Assembly (NCBI GenBank): GCA_000442015.1
Contig: KE561265.1
Coordinates: forward strand, 62,001 to 126,000
Source of the DNA: Rozella allomycis CSF55
Taxonomy: Eukaryota > Rozellomycota
Length of the DNA stretch: 64,000 nt
Reading direction: 5' to 3'
Below, piece by piece: positions 1-9,933 of this stretch; the stretch's first letter is position 1, and the number at the start of each line of letters is the position of its first letter. A program made the translations under genes and the position numbers. The notes below the pieces were generated by a model that ran no database searches, was not told the DNA's origin, and saw only the letters and a list, made by a program, of their open reading frames with translations.

Positions 1-1095
1 GACGTTGTAGTTAAAGTTTTGAGACCATATTTAACACGAAAGATGCATTGGGAATTTAGTCTTCTTAGAAATATAGCAAAGAAGCATGGTATGATAAATA
101 TTGTAAATGAAATGATTCCATCGTTTGAGAAAGAATTAAGCTTTCTTCAAGAATACAAAAATGGAGTTGAAGGATTCAAATTATACAATGAAAGCAAGGG
201 GTCTTTAAAGAGTGTAAAATATTTTGATCCCAATGAAGTTATTGGGAGAGAGTTATCAGAAGAAGATATTCTCAACGTTTTAGTTTTGGAAAAAGCCCCT
301 GGGCATCCGTTATCAGAAATTTTGGAACATGATTTACCAATTGAAAAAGCTTGTTTTGTTATTAATTCCATTGCCAAATTCTTATCCAGGTGGTTTAGTG
401 TAGCGTTATTTGGGACTGGTTTCTTCCATGGTGATCCTCATGCTGGAAATGTTTTAATATCGTTTGATGGTGAATCTGAGCCGTTGTATACAGTTATTGA
501 TTTTGGAAATGCACAGAGAGTTGATAATGAAATATTCAAACCTACTTATATGAAGTTTGGATTGGCTGTTTTGGGTTCAAACACTAGAGATATCTTGAAT
601 GCGTTCAATTTTGAATCAATTCCAAAAGAAAGTGCAGAATACCCTGAATGGTTAAAATTGGAGTCGGAATTGAAAGAGAGATTTAATTCTGAAGAATACA
701 AAGAGATTGATGACGTTGAAGAAAAGTTTGATAAAATTGTTGAAATTATTGGGAAATACACCCATCTATCGTTTCCAAAGAAATCAATCGACTTTTTTAA
801 ATCTAAAATTTTGATTGAAAAACAATTTAAAATAGTTGCAGATGCAGTCGCCAAAAAGTCTGGATTTAAACCTCCAAACAAATTAACAGATGAACAGAAA
901 CAACGAATGTATCTCAACGAAGGAAAAAGAATATTGAAAGAAGCTAAATGTCCAATTCCCAGACTAATCGATATATTCAGAAGACCTGTAGTTACAGACG
1001 CGTTAAAGACAGCCGCAAAGTTACACCTTCCGAGTTTCTTTCAAGTTTACATTTGGCCAACTATAAAAAATGGAATCAATTATGCTCTTTCTTAA
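1..1095 (+). CDS. ABC1/UbiB-family (ADCK/Coq8-type) atypical kinase, 5' partial
   Basis: The frame is open from the first base (D-V-V-V-K-V-L-R-P), so the N-terminal part lies outside the window. The catalytic loop HGDPHAGN (about residues 143-150 of the visible part) and the metal-binding DFGNA about 20 residues later are typical of ABC1 kinases. In known members these proteins act in mitochondria in coenzyme Q synthesis (Coq8/ADCK3) or in lipid balance (ADCK1/2/5). A helical tail of about 190 residues follows the DFG motif. No intron is seen in the visible part. The diagnostic KxGQ motif would lie upstream, so the subfamily cannot be decided. The gene ends 38 bases before the convergent EBP1 gene. 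Confidence 0.88.
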   Translation, partial: DVVVKVLRPYLTRKMHWEFSLLRNIAKKHGMINIVNEMIPSFEKELSFLQEYKNGVEGFKLYNESKGSLKSVKYFDPNEVIGRELSEEDILNVLVLEKAPGHPLSEILEHDLPIEKACFVINSIAKFLSRWFSVALFGTGFFHGDPHAGNVLISFDGESEPLYTVIDFGNAQRVDNEIFKPTYMKFGLAVLGSNTRDILNAFNFESIPKESAEYPEWLKLESELKERFNSEEYKEIDDVEEKFDKIVEIIGKYTHLSFPKKSIDFFKSKILIEKQFKIVADAVAKKSGFKPPNKLTDEQKQRMYLNEGKRILKEAKCPIPRLIDIFRRPVVTDALKTAAKLHLPSFFQVYIWPTIKNGINYALS

Positions 1096-1133
1096 ATTAA
1101 ATAGTAAAAATAAATCATTAAATAAATTTCTTT

Positions 1134-2288
1134 TTATTTACTCTTTTTTGGGCGCAATGGTGCTTCAACTATTTTTTGGTATTTTTCAGATAAAGAAACA
1201 TCGGGTTTAATATTTGCTAAAGATGGTCCATGAGTGAGTTTTATTGTTCCTGAAGGCATCAACAAAATCGTTGTGGCGAATTGAGCAACAATTTCGTTTT
1301 CTTTGTCAACTAAAACTTCGTATGGCAACAGCACGTTAGTCTTTAAACATTCAGTCAAGCCCAATCTCGCAATCTTTTCATCATCAAAAGATCTTTTAGA
1401 ATAAATGCTTTAGTTTACCTCAAAGAAAATGCCATCGTTCCAAATTCTTTGCTTACTTGACTGTACAAAGCTCTACTTGCCTTAATTTTAAGCATGTAGT
1501 TTTGATTTGACTTGCGGAAAATATTTGTTTTAAAATCACTCGCAGTTTTTACTTTTCCATCACCTGTTGTCACCAAAACATCTACATTGTAAATTTCATG
1601 CTCTTCAAACTTTGCTTCTTCATGTGCCTTGATTTGACTTGGATTGCTACACAATAAAATCGATTTATTTGAGGTTAAATTGTTTCTTTCAATCTTATGA
1701 GATAACATGCCTAATTAAATACATTATCTTCGACTACCTTCAACAACATTGCATTTAAACTCTTTGACTACATCATTAACTGCATGAGTGACTTGCACAT
1801 TTGAATTTCCAGGTCGGATAGTCCTGATAGCAACTTCAAGGGCATTATGTGCAGCTGCAATAACATTGGCCTTTCTTCCAGCTGCAACTTCATTTCCTAC
1901 AATAATGGTATGCGCGACCATAGCAGGAAAGCCATCGATATGCGCACCCATTTCTATTTTAACAACATCATTATTCTTCAATAAAATAGGAGCTTCCGTT
2001 TTCAACGGTGAAAAATGACAAACTACATTGTTCACAGAAATGCAAGTAGGCATGGCGATATCTTTTATCACAAGGCAAAATCTTTTTACTTTTTGAAATA
2101 TTTTTCTTGTTGTAGCACTTTTTCAACTCTTCTACAATGTATTGATCACCCAACACACATATATCATAAATAGAAGCACTCTCCACACACGCAGCTACAA
2201 CCTTTTCTAAAGCCCTGTTAACTATATCTGCTGCAGCAGTAAACTTTGTTATTACGGCTGGGTCAGTAAGTGCAGCTACCTCTTCCAT
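1134..2288 (-). CDS. PA2G4: EBP1/PA2G4-like protein (methionine-aminopeptidase fold)
   Basis: Four exons with introns of 28, 27 and 26 nt give a 357-residue protein. It has the pita-bread fold signatures of EBP1: SVNNVVCHFSPLK near residue 110, AHIDGFPAMVAHT, the EGMLSH join created by splicing at about 1709-1735, and the C-terminal LLMPSGTIKLTHGP followed by a short basic tail (RPKKSK). EBP1 proteins are enzymatically inactive relatives of type II methionine aminopeptidase. They bind RNA and pre-60S or mature ribosomes and affect growth. The start ATG is at 2286-2288, in a position matching other family members. The divergent 7-TM gene begins 183 bases away. The related nuclear export factor Arx1 is less likely because no long insertions are present. 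Confidence 0.92.
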
Positions 2289-2470
2289 ATCAGTCAACAA
2301 GGGTCAAGTGACAACTGGCGAAATTGACTTTAAAATTTACGTTCGAGAACATTCGAATTTTTTTGAGGCCTGTGCCTAGAATAAATTTGACAGAAGATTT
2401 GAATTCTAAAAATAGAAAATCTTTTGCATGATTACGATGGATTCCAAAATACTCCGAACGGAAAAATACA

Positions 2471-3358
2471 ATGTCCACCATCAATGCTCACGTCGTTGAT
2501 CAGGTTCTTGGAGCTTCAATTGCGATGGGCGCCCACAATTTTTACATTTGCGTTAGGGTGGCAATGGAGAAAAAGACGAAATTGGAAGTTGCACAAGCTA
2601 TTGGATCATTCTTCCAGCTTATGAATCAAATCTGCGCCGTTATCACATTTACACAGTCAGCGACATCATTTTTCGGCTCTAATTGTCGCCCATTTTCAGA
2701 CTTTGCTAGTTTCAACTACTTTATATTTCAGCTCTTTTCAACTGCAGTGCTTATCTACCGCGCTACTTGCCTTGTCGCGAATACTCATCGCAAAAACATG
2801 CGAATAGGCTATGGAGTGTTCTTTCTCATTGGTTATGCTACAGTCATGTACTCGGTAATTATGAAAAAGGTAAAAATTAACGGTGATTCTTGTTCAACAT
2901 CCTTTGATGCTCCAACTAACAATGCTGGAAAGATTATCATCGCTGTTCTGTACATATTTCTCTTTATTACCTTCCTTATCCCTGCCATGAATCACATGAA
3001 GTCTGCAAGAACAGGTTTGGCAACAAATTACTTATTTAAGGTTTCTAGGAATGTTTCGTCTAGAATAATATTCGCAATTTTAGGTTACCTTATATCGGTT
3101 GTGTTATCCTACGCCGGAGTCTTTGGTCCATACTTTCAAGTCCAATTTACGATCCAAAATTACTGCGCGATTATAGCTTCCACTGCCTCTTTCACGACTA
3201 TGGCAAATGTAACAAACGATCAAAGCACAAATATGAAAACTAACAATGGAATTCATGCTTCGAAAAACTTGAATGATACTAACGCGAAACCCAAGGCTGT
3301 GACTTCAAGTAATGTTCTTTCTCAAGCATCAAAAACTGAAAATGCAACAAGCGTCTAA
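2471..3358 (+). CDS. Uncharacterised seven-transmembrane protein
   Basis: A single exon of 295 residues. About seven hydrophobic stretches (around residues 10-30, 47-70, 77-103, 112-131, 151-172, 196-218 and 230-250) are followed by a polar tail of about 50 residues rich in Asn, Lys, Ser and Thr. There is no obvious signal peptide. The layout (short N-terminus, seven membrane spans, hydrophilic C-terminal tail) is receptor-like, but I recognise no GPCR class motif such as DRY or NPxxY, so no function is proposed. It is one of the few intronless genes here. Confidence 0.75.
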   Translation: MSTINAHVVDQVLGASIAMGAHNFYICVRVAMEKKTKLEVAQAIGSFFQLMNQICAVITFTQSATSFFGSNCRPFSDFASFNYFIFQLFSTAVLIYRATCLVANTHRKNMRIGYGVFFLIGYATVMYSVIMKKVKINGDSCSTSFDAPTNNAGKIIIAVLYIFLFITFLIPAMNHMKSARTGLATNYLFKVSRNVSSRIIFAILGYLISVVLSYAGVFGPYFQVQFTIQNYCAIIASTASFTTMANVTNDQSTNMKTNNGIHASKNLNDTNAKPKAVTSSNVLSQASKTENATSV

Positions 3359-3379
3359 TAAAATTGAGCATATGTAAAT

Positions 3380-4192
3380 TTATTTATCTAGATCATACAA
3401 AACTTGCATTTCTTTTTGAATCGCATTAGTGATCTCTATTCTTTTCATCACATCCGTGTAAGACGCAAATTGTTTTTCTGTTAATAGTTGATCTATTCTT
3501 AAAGGCTTCCCAAATCTACACACCACTGTTTTCCTTAGTTTAGGAAAAGTTTTGGTTAGTGGGTAAACATGTTCCATTCCTTTTCAAAGTGGGTAAAAGG
3601 TTTACCATGATGTATTATAGGTACTAGAATTGGATCCAACTTTGCTTCAAGAATCAATCTAGAGATTCCCCAACGAAGAGGGTGAATTCTTTGATCTTGA
3701 AAGACTTTTCCTCTCAGATCAAGAAAACTTAATTACCTTCTGGATAAATATGAACCCAACCACCTTTACACTATACTCTAAAGTTCTACCTTCATTGAGA
3801 ATTTTTAGTGCATCATCCATTCCTTTTTGGAAAATCCCCTTCCCTCTCTCAATCGGAATAACCTGGCCTCTAGAGAAAAACCAGCTTAAATGAGTATTCA
3901 TATATGTCAATTCTCTGGCCCCTAATGCAAACCGCAGTTTGTCAACATTAAGAATATTTGTCAATGGAAGCGCCGCCCACACAGTTGGATCGTCAATTGT
4001 GGAGTTATGATTAGAAAAGGTTATTAAGCATCTTCTAGGCATTTGTTGAATTGCATCCAATAAGTTTTCAATATCGACAACTTTGAACCTTTGCAATGAC
4101 ATGAAAATCTTTGAAGAAACACCAACGAGCCCACAAATTATTTTTCTTTGAAGTTTTGAGTAATGAAGATAAGGGGAAGCATAAGGGAACAT
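3380..4192 (-). CDS. TAZ1: Tafazzin-like cardiolipin transacylase
   Basis: Four exons joined by three 26-nt introns encode 244 residues. The acyltransferase block NHNSTIDDP (HX4D type; tafazzins carry NHxSxxDDP) is near residue 58. Splicing at about 3760-3785 creates GGWVHIYPEG, matching the family's WVHIFPEG motif, and the next join gives LRWGISRLI. Tafazzin remodels cardiolipin acyl chains at mitochondrial membranes. The protein is somewhat shorter than yeast Taz1 (about 380 residues) and lacks its insertions. The start at 4190-4192 is the first ATG in frame and leaves a short hydrophobic N-terminus. Confidence 0.9.
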
Positions 4193-4327
4193 TCAAATTA
4201 GTTTGTGAATTTGCAATCGCTATCCAACAGCAGCCACATTTGTTAATGTTAACTGGATTTAATTTCAAATTAAAAATAAAATCCCGTCATATAAATTAAC
4301 CTTTTATGATTTTATTTTATCCTTACA

Positions 4328-4594
4328 ATGGCACCAAACATTGACATTCTACCAAATTTCGCCCCCAACAAATTCGCTAGCGATATTTTGTTGACCACGG
4401 TCGTTGCATTCTACTGCATTCGTGGAATCATGGTAGTGAAGAAACCTTATCACACACACCACCCCAGTAGTCACTCCACATTACGCAATCCCTCTCATTT
4501 TGCTCATGACCGCAAGACAGCAGGAAAAATGCTTCATAAAGCTACATATGATGTGCGTCGTGCTCATCAAGAAACTAATAGAGAAAAAAATTAA
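4328..4594 (+). CDS. Small single-span membrane protein, unknown
   Basis: An 88-residue frame with an ATG shortly after an A/T tract. One hydrophobic stretch (DILLTTVVAFYCIRGIMVV, about residues 19-37) is followed by a basic, His-rich tail. The size and shape would suit a small mitochondrial or ER membrane subunit, but I do not recognise a family. There is no sign of splicing. It lies between the tafazzin gene and a G+C-richer non-coding patch. Confidence 0.5.
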   Translation: MAPNIDILPNFAPNKFASDILLTTVVAFYCIRGIMVVKKPYHTHHPSSHSTLRNPSHFAHDRKTAGKMLHKATYDVRRAHQETNREKN

Positions 4595-4597
4595 CCC

Positions 4598-4835
4598 TAT
4601 TCCGCGGTATACCATTACCTGGCAGTAGTATCCACCGTAGGTTTTATAGTTGCTGCCTCTGATTCGTCACTTCGGTCTCCGATGGAGCCAGCTTATGTGC
4701 TATGTGCATGGAAATTGGAAATCTCATATCAGGAAGATACATCCCGAATGGTGGAGTGGATCAGATCTCCTCAGAACTTCCATCCCACGCTAATTCCTAA
4801 AGAATTAAGATCACAGTCAAGTGATTAGGAAGAGC
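4598..4835. ncRNA. G+C-richer non-coding patch, possible structured RNA gene
   Basis: About 240 bases between two genes are clearly richer in G and C than the surrounding introns and spacers, and no reading frame of useful length crosses them. Short self-complementary blocks are visible, for example ggag...ctcc around 4753-4770. Such patches in A+T-rich genomes often hold RNA genes (RNase P/MRP, SRP, U snRNA, snoRNA). I could not match it confidently. The minus strand has GGAAGTTCTGAG, which faintly resembles conserved region I of RNase P RNA, and the plus strand has TTACCTGGCAG, which faintly resembles the 5' end of U1. Neither is enough for an identity. Confidence 0.3.
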
Positions 4836-4903
4836 GAAACCCAATTTATAAATTAATCCATTTTCATTCTTTTAAAAAAACTCAGCCACTCCACAGAAGA
4901 CGA

Positions 4904-6013
4904 ATGCAGTACTCTACGAGAAAAGTTTGGGTTCCATCCATACTAGATATAAATCAATATGATGAAATTTTTATCCTAATGCAGAATAAAAACGGACCTT
5001 GCCCATTGATCGCTATATGTACCAAGTCAAAAATTCTGTTACATTAGGCAACACACTTTCAATACGCAGAAGCATTATTTTTAGTAAAACGAGTTATTCT
5101 TTCGAAGATCTCACTTCAATTCTTGGTGAATTTCTTGTAAACTTGGTAAAATACATTACGTTCCGCATAGTAGTTAGAGAATGAATTAGATGAAAATAGA
5201 AAACGAAATCTCAGTGATACTTTAGGGTTACTCTCTAAACTTGAGGATGGTTTAGATATGAATGTTCGCTTCAGTTCTTGCGATTCATTTGAATTCACTG
5301 AAAATGTTTTACTATTTGAATCTTTCAAAATTAAATTGTACCACGGATGGGTCTGTGATAGGAACGACGAAGAAATATTCCAAATTTTATCACCTCTAAC
5401 ATACAATGAAGCGATTATTAGAACATTTGATTGTGATTCGCAGCCAAATGAAAATATTTCTAGTAAAATAACTATTTATTATTAATAAGATAGTATAATT
5501 AAGTCATTTATTGAGCAAACATCTTCACAACTTACAGAATATGGTATCCATTGCATAAGGAACATTGTTGAGCCAGGGGCGCCTTGTATTTTGTTTCGGA
5601 ATAATCATTTTTCTGTTCTTTATAAGCATCCAGATATCAAAGATAACATTTTTGCTCTTGTAACTGACATTGATTTATGTGAAACATATTGTGGAGTTGT
5701 TTGGGAAAATCTTGAAGTGAAGGAAGCTTCATTTTACAATTACCGGTTTGAATTGTTTACTCCTGAACAAATAGATCCGAATACTTTACATAATTTACTA
5801 AATGACATTAATGCAATTTTTGGCCAAGTATACAATCATGAAGCACTTGACCACGAAAACAATCATAAACTTCAAAACAATCATGAACTTCAAAACAATC
5901 ATGAACTTCAAAACAATCATGAACTTCAAAACAATCATGAATATCTTGGCCAAAAAATAATAGATGACAAAAAAGTAAATGAAAAGAAAAAGAAATCTTG
6001 TCTTATTCAATAA
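4904..6013 (+). CDS. MINDY-family (FAM63-type) deubiquitinase with C-terminal CAAX box
   Basis: Four exons with introns of 29, 28 and 27 nt give 341 residues. The catalytic block is NKNGPCPLIAICNTL, the CNTL part being formed by the first splice, with the active Cys in GPCP. Further family blocks are GLDMNVRF, LYHGWV and FRNNHFSVLYKH, which carries the catalytic His. MINDY enzymes trim Lys48-linked ubiquitin chains. Near the C-terminus an 18-bp tandem repeat encodes NNHELQ copies. The protein ends KKKKSCLIQ, a polybasic stretch plus CAAX motif that predicts prenylation and membrane attachment. The start at 4904 is the first ATG in frame. Confidence 0.92.
5858..5947 (+). repeat. 18-bp coding tandem repeat (about 5 copies)
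   Basis: The unit AACAATCATGAACTTCAA is repeated about five times. The first copy differs at one base and the last diverges in its second half. Each unit adds Asn-Asn-His-Glu-Leu-Gln to the MINDY protein just before its basic CAAX tail. Near-identity of the copies implies recent expansion, and the copy number is probably variable. Confidence 0.95.
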
Positions 6014-6031
6014 ACAAAAATTACATTTATT

Positions 6032-7950
6032 TCAATTTTCTTCCAAATCTCTTAACAATTCTTCTTCTAGTGATTCACCCAAGTCTATCCATTCTTCTTC
6101 TGGATGAGACCACCCGTCAATTGTGTTATCTTGAAAAGTTCCAGTAAAAGAAGAATCCCGTTTTCTTTTTGAATGATTTCTGCCACCCTCTTCATATCCA
6201 TCAGACCTTTAAAAAGTCAAATATTAAATCATTACGTTTGATCATTTGGATCGTCTGAATCATCGTGATCTCCTTCATAAATGTCATTCTGGAATGAATC
6301 AATTTCTCTGGTTGAAAATTCTTGGTCTGTTGACTCTTCATCTGATAAACTTTGTAATTTTGCCAAAGCTGTTTCATCAATTTCTGAAACAACTGACATC
6401 AAGTTTTCTCCTTGGTCTTCCCAACTATGTGCTTCGGTTGCTGATAAAGGTATAATTTCATCATTTTGTGGTATATTCATTGGTTTAAAATGATGGAATA
6501 GTTTTTCATCTTGTCGTTTGAAAGAATAAACAGATGAAAATAACCATTCAATATCAACAATGTGAATATTCCCTAGTTTTCTTGCTTCAGCAACCTTTGC
6601 CGTCTTTGAATTTTTTGAAACTAAATGCGTTAAATCTTTTGAAATTTGCTTAAAACAATTCCCGCCAAAGGTTTCAACCAATTTCCAAACTCTTGATCGT
6701 TCTGGTTGAATCTCTAACGGAATTATTGAGCTAAAAGCGATATTGCAATTTTTTAATACGTTTTCTTTCATTTCTGTTAAAATATCCTTTTCATTATTCT
6801 GTAATTTATTTACCATTACGGAAACATTGTCTGATTTGGAGTTGTAGAATTGCGAGTGAACTTTATTCAGAATTTTCAAAATATTATTCGACAATTCTGT
6901 ATCTTCATCTNTATTCGACAATTCTGTATCTTTATCTTTTAACTTGGCTTGTTTAATTTGGTTGGCATCTGACTCTTGATTTTCATTGCCCGCCAATTTT
7001 TCTGGCGCGTTGATGTCGCCAATTCCTTCAAAGAAGAAATCTTTTCGCTTTAAGATAAATATATTTACATGGCCTAACCGGTATTAAATTTGGTGATCCA
7101 TTCCAAACATCCTCACGATCATCAATAATCACTACTTTCGAAACATCAAAAGGAAATAATCGATGCAACGCTTTCTGAGTAAAACTACCGCTGTCATCTC
7201 GAGACAAAATTCTTTGCTGGAAGTATTTATATTCCTTGTCCAAAATATTCGCTATTTTATGGGCATATGCTCTTGTCCCCATGGTGTAAATATGCAACTC
7301 ATATTTCTTTGACACCTCTTTAATAAATTCTAATGCATTGGGTCTCAATTTAACATAATATATGTTATATGGATCATCTGATAAGGTAAATTGATGGATG
7401 TCCTATCATTTTACACAAGAAAATATACTTTGGAATATTCATGATTAGGATTCTCTTTATCACTGAACCAATTCTCTATGCTCCTATCATTTGTGGCATG
7501 AACAATAGTTTGGTCCAAATCAACAACGAGAATCAGCTTCTTTTCCCTTGTTAATTGTTCATGATGAGTTTGGGCCAACTTTTTCATTTCCTATCGTATA
7601 AAAAATCATTTTCTACCCTCTCATCAACCTGAAGCATGGAAGCAGTATGTAGCGGATTAAATGTCTCGCGTTTTTCCAACTCATCAGACATGTTCTTTCC
7701 ACAAACAACGCAGAGGCACCCATATAGCGTACCATGCTCACATAGTTCAAAATTTATTTCACTATAAATTGAAGATTTATTTATTACTATTTGATATATT
7801 TTTAACAATTCCATCAAATGGAGCCAATTTTGTTGAACCACTTACATGTAACGGTCTAGTAAGTGGTTCATTTTTATTCACTTGCTGTCCTTTACGAACG
7901 CAAATCTCTTCATTCTCTGGTGATATCAAAATATTCACCTTTTTTGACAT
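6032..7950 (-). CDS. FCP1: FCP1-like RNA polymerase II CTD phosphatase
   Basis: Several exons separated by 26-29-nt introns. In order: an N-terminal beta-rich segment (VRKGQQV), the CEHGTLYGCLCVVCG cysteine block, the FCPH/HAD phosphatase domain with nucleophile motif DLDQTIVHA and acidic IIDDREDVW, then a BRCT domain (about 6500-6750) and an acidic C-terminal EEEWIDLGESLEEELL like the TFIIF-binding tail of FCP1. The enzyme removes Ser phosphates from the RNA polymerase II tail in the nucleus. The N at 6911 sits in a 26-bp false duplication that adds nine residues. One early junction (7762-7787) looks like a good 26-nt intron but leaves the frame one base out, so a base may be wrong there. 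Confidence 0.9.
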
Positions 7951-8033
7951 GCCAAAATGTGGCTAGGTGGTGATGCAGAGTGTAGGCACGAAAGAAGGTA
8001 ACAACCGCAAAATATATTCAGTATAAAAAGTCT

Positions 8034-9065
8034 TTATTGCATTAAAAATTCAAGTGAATTTTCGTAATCCGCATCACAAGAAACCAATGCTTCCTTGATC
8101 TTGTGTGCATCAAACCCATATTCCAGCAATTTCGTGTATGACGTTAGATATTGTCTAGGTTTCTCAATTCCTGGAATGTGATCAAATAATTCAATGGAGT
8201 CTTTAACTACATTGGCGGCTATTTTATATTTCTTAAATTCATCGAACAGACTAGCGAAAAGTTGTTGCTTGGCATAGTTGTCTTTATATACTTTTTGGGC
8301 TAAAATTTCTGATTCTGTTAAAGATTTTGGAGGTGATGATGACATTTGATGCTGGTTAGTTGGCCTTGTAGGAGGAGCAGTTGTGCTGGATGGTCTTGGA
8401 GGCAAAGGAGGTTGTTGGTAGACATCTTGTGACTTTGATCGTTTATTGGGAGCAACAGGGTTACCTATTTAATTTGTTTTCAAGATTTACTTGAAGAAGT
8501 GATATCTCCTTGAGAGTGTTGCCGTGGTCTTGCTGGAACTTGAGGTTTGAGTTTGGCTTCACTAATGTTGCAATTACTGCCAAGAACATGTGATAGTTCT
8601 TTTAAATCATCTTTCGGAACATCCTTTAATCATATTTTCCAAAAGATATTACCCAAGGATCGGGTTGCTGAAGGCCTGGTTCGAATTCTGAATAGTCGAT
8701 CTATAGTTAGCAAAAAATAAAGAGTATACCTTGTCCGTGTTATTTTTCTTTGTATTCATTAAATTATCTTTAATTCCGGTCGCTGGAATCGGCGTTAAAA
8801 CATTACTTCCAATTTTCAAGGAAGGCCCACCTTCTTTTGATTGTTTTTCGTACTCTTGTAATAACTTTCTTTCAAGGTCACAATTAATGTTGGTGCACCA
8901 GATTATTCAAGTTTAAAGTATTTACCAAGGAATCCAACTGTTTTGGAGTATAATCAATAGGTATTAACTGATGTCAAGAGAAGTTTAATAAATTACTGGC
9001 TCGATGTAATATTTCGATGATATCTTTAGTTTTATACCCGAAACGGCTGTGTAAACACTGCTCAT
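8034..9065 (-). CDS. UBAP1-like ESCRT-I subunit (UMA and UBA-type domains)
   Basis: About five exons. The first two exons and the start of the next give an N-terminal block (GIKLKISSKYY, then PIDYTPKQLD, then CDLERKLLQEYEK) that follows the UMA domain of UBAP1. Next come a linker with DYSEFEPG...DPWDVP, a Pro-rich region and a C-terminal helical UBA-like domain ending YENSLEFLM, matching the end of the UBAP1 SOUBA domain. UBAP1 links ESCRT-I to ubiquitinated cargo. Introns of 29, 29, 29 and 26 nt are clear. One join, around 8893-8930, has no AG in the right phase and remains unresolved. The identification rests on ordered short matches. Confidence 0.68.
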
Positions 9066-9142
9066 TATTATCACACGTTCAAATTGAAAATTTCAGAAAT
9101 AAACAATTGACTTTTATTACAATCCTTCTAAAGATACGACAT

Positions 9143-9775
9143 TCAAACTGTGTTTGTTCTACCAAAGGTGTATGATAAATTGATTGATCTAATATTTCTG
9201 GCTTCATCGTCATAAAGTAATTCTGGATCCAGATAAAAGAACACTGGCATATCGACTCTTTCACCTGGTTTAAGTACCTGTTCTTCAAAGCAAAAGCATT
9301 GAATCTTATTAAAGTATGGCGCAACTTCACCGGGCGTAACGGTGTATATAGCAATCCCAGACATTTCCTTGTCCGTTGGATTATGCGCTTCGAAAAAAGT
9401 CAGGGCAGTTTGGCCGGGATAAACTGTCAGAAACTTTTGCTTGGATTTGAATGTCCAAGGCAAAGTGTGATCTGTGAGAGCAGTGAAATTGACTTGATAG
9501 GGTCTAGCTTCTAGAATAGGGACCATTCGCGATGGATCTGATATGCGCTCGTAATCTTTGTTGCTGAGACCGAATAAACCGGTTGTGTTGCAGAATGCTT
9601 CGAATAGAGGGATGATTGACCATGCCATTCCGCAGCCGATGATTGCACCAGAGAGGCAGTATAGGAACATGTCTTGTCTTTTGTGATGTATGGGATTGGA
9701 TTTGTTGAATTGTGTTCGGTGGTATGTAGAGTATGTTTTTGTGAAAGAATTGAAAGATTGACAGAATCGTCGCAT
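9143..9775 (-). CDS. COX11: COX11, copper chaperone for cytochrome c oxidase
   Basis: A single exon of 210 residues. It has a basic, Ser/Tyr-rich N-terminus fitting a mitochondrial targeting peptide and one membrane span (about residues 38-58). The intermembrane-space domain carries the copper-binding CFCFEE motif near residue 158 and the downstream MPVFFYLDPE block. COX11 delivers copper to the CuB site of Cox1. The length is slightly below that of yeast Cox11. Its presence argues that this organism keeps a functional complex IV. It is divergent from eIF3a, with 158 bases between the two starts. Confidence 0.96.
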   Translation of the reverse strand: MRRFCQSFNSFTKTYSTYHRTQFNKSNPIHHKRQDMFLYCLSGAIIGCGMAWSIIPLFEAFCNTTGLFGLSNKDYERISDPSRMVPILEARPYQVNFTALTDHTLPWTFKSKQKFLTVYPGQTALTFFEAHNPTDKEMSGIAIYTVTPGEVAPYFNKIQCFCFEEQVLKPGERVDMPVFFYLDPELLYDDEARNIRSINLSYTFGRTNTV

Positions 9776-9933
9776 TTTAAACGGATTATGAAAAATCGAA
9801 TTCTATGTGATAGTCGAAATCATCATATTTAACCATAAAGAATAAAACTATACATTTTTGTAAAATAATAACGATTTATTTTAATTTTGAGTGATTTTGC
9901 CTTTTTGTGAAACCGACCCCTGCAGAAAAAATA

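Noticed and set aside
5858-5947. A CRISPR-like or satellite array
   Set aside because: The 18-bp units have no spacers, stay in frame and encode NNHELQ inside the MINDY gene; it is a coding minisatellite.
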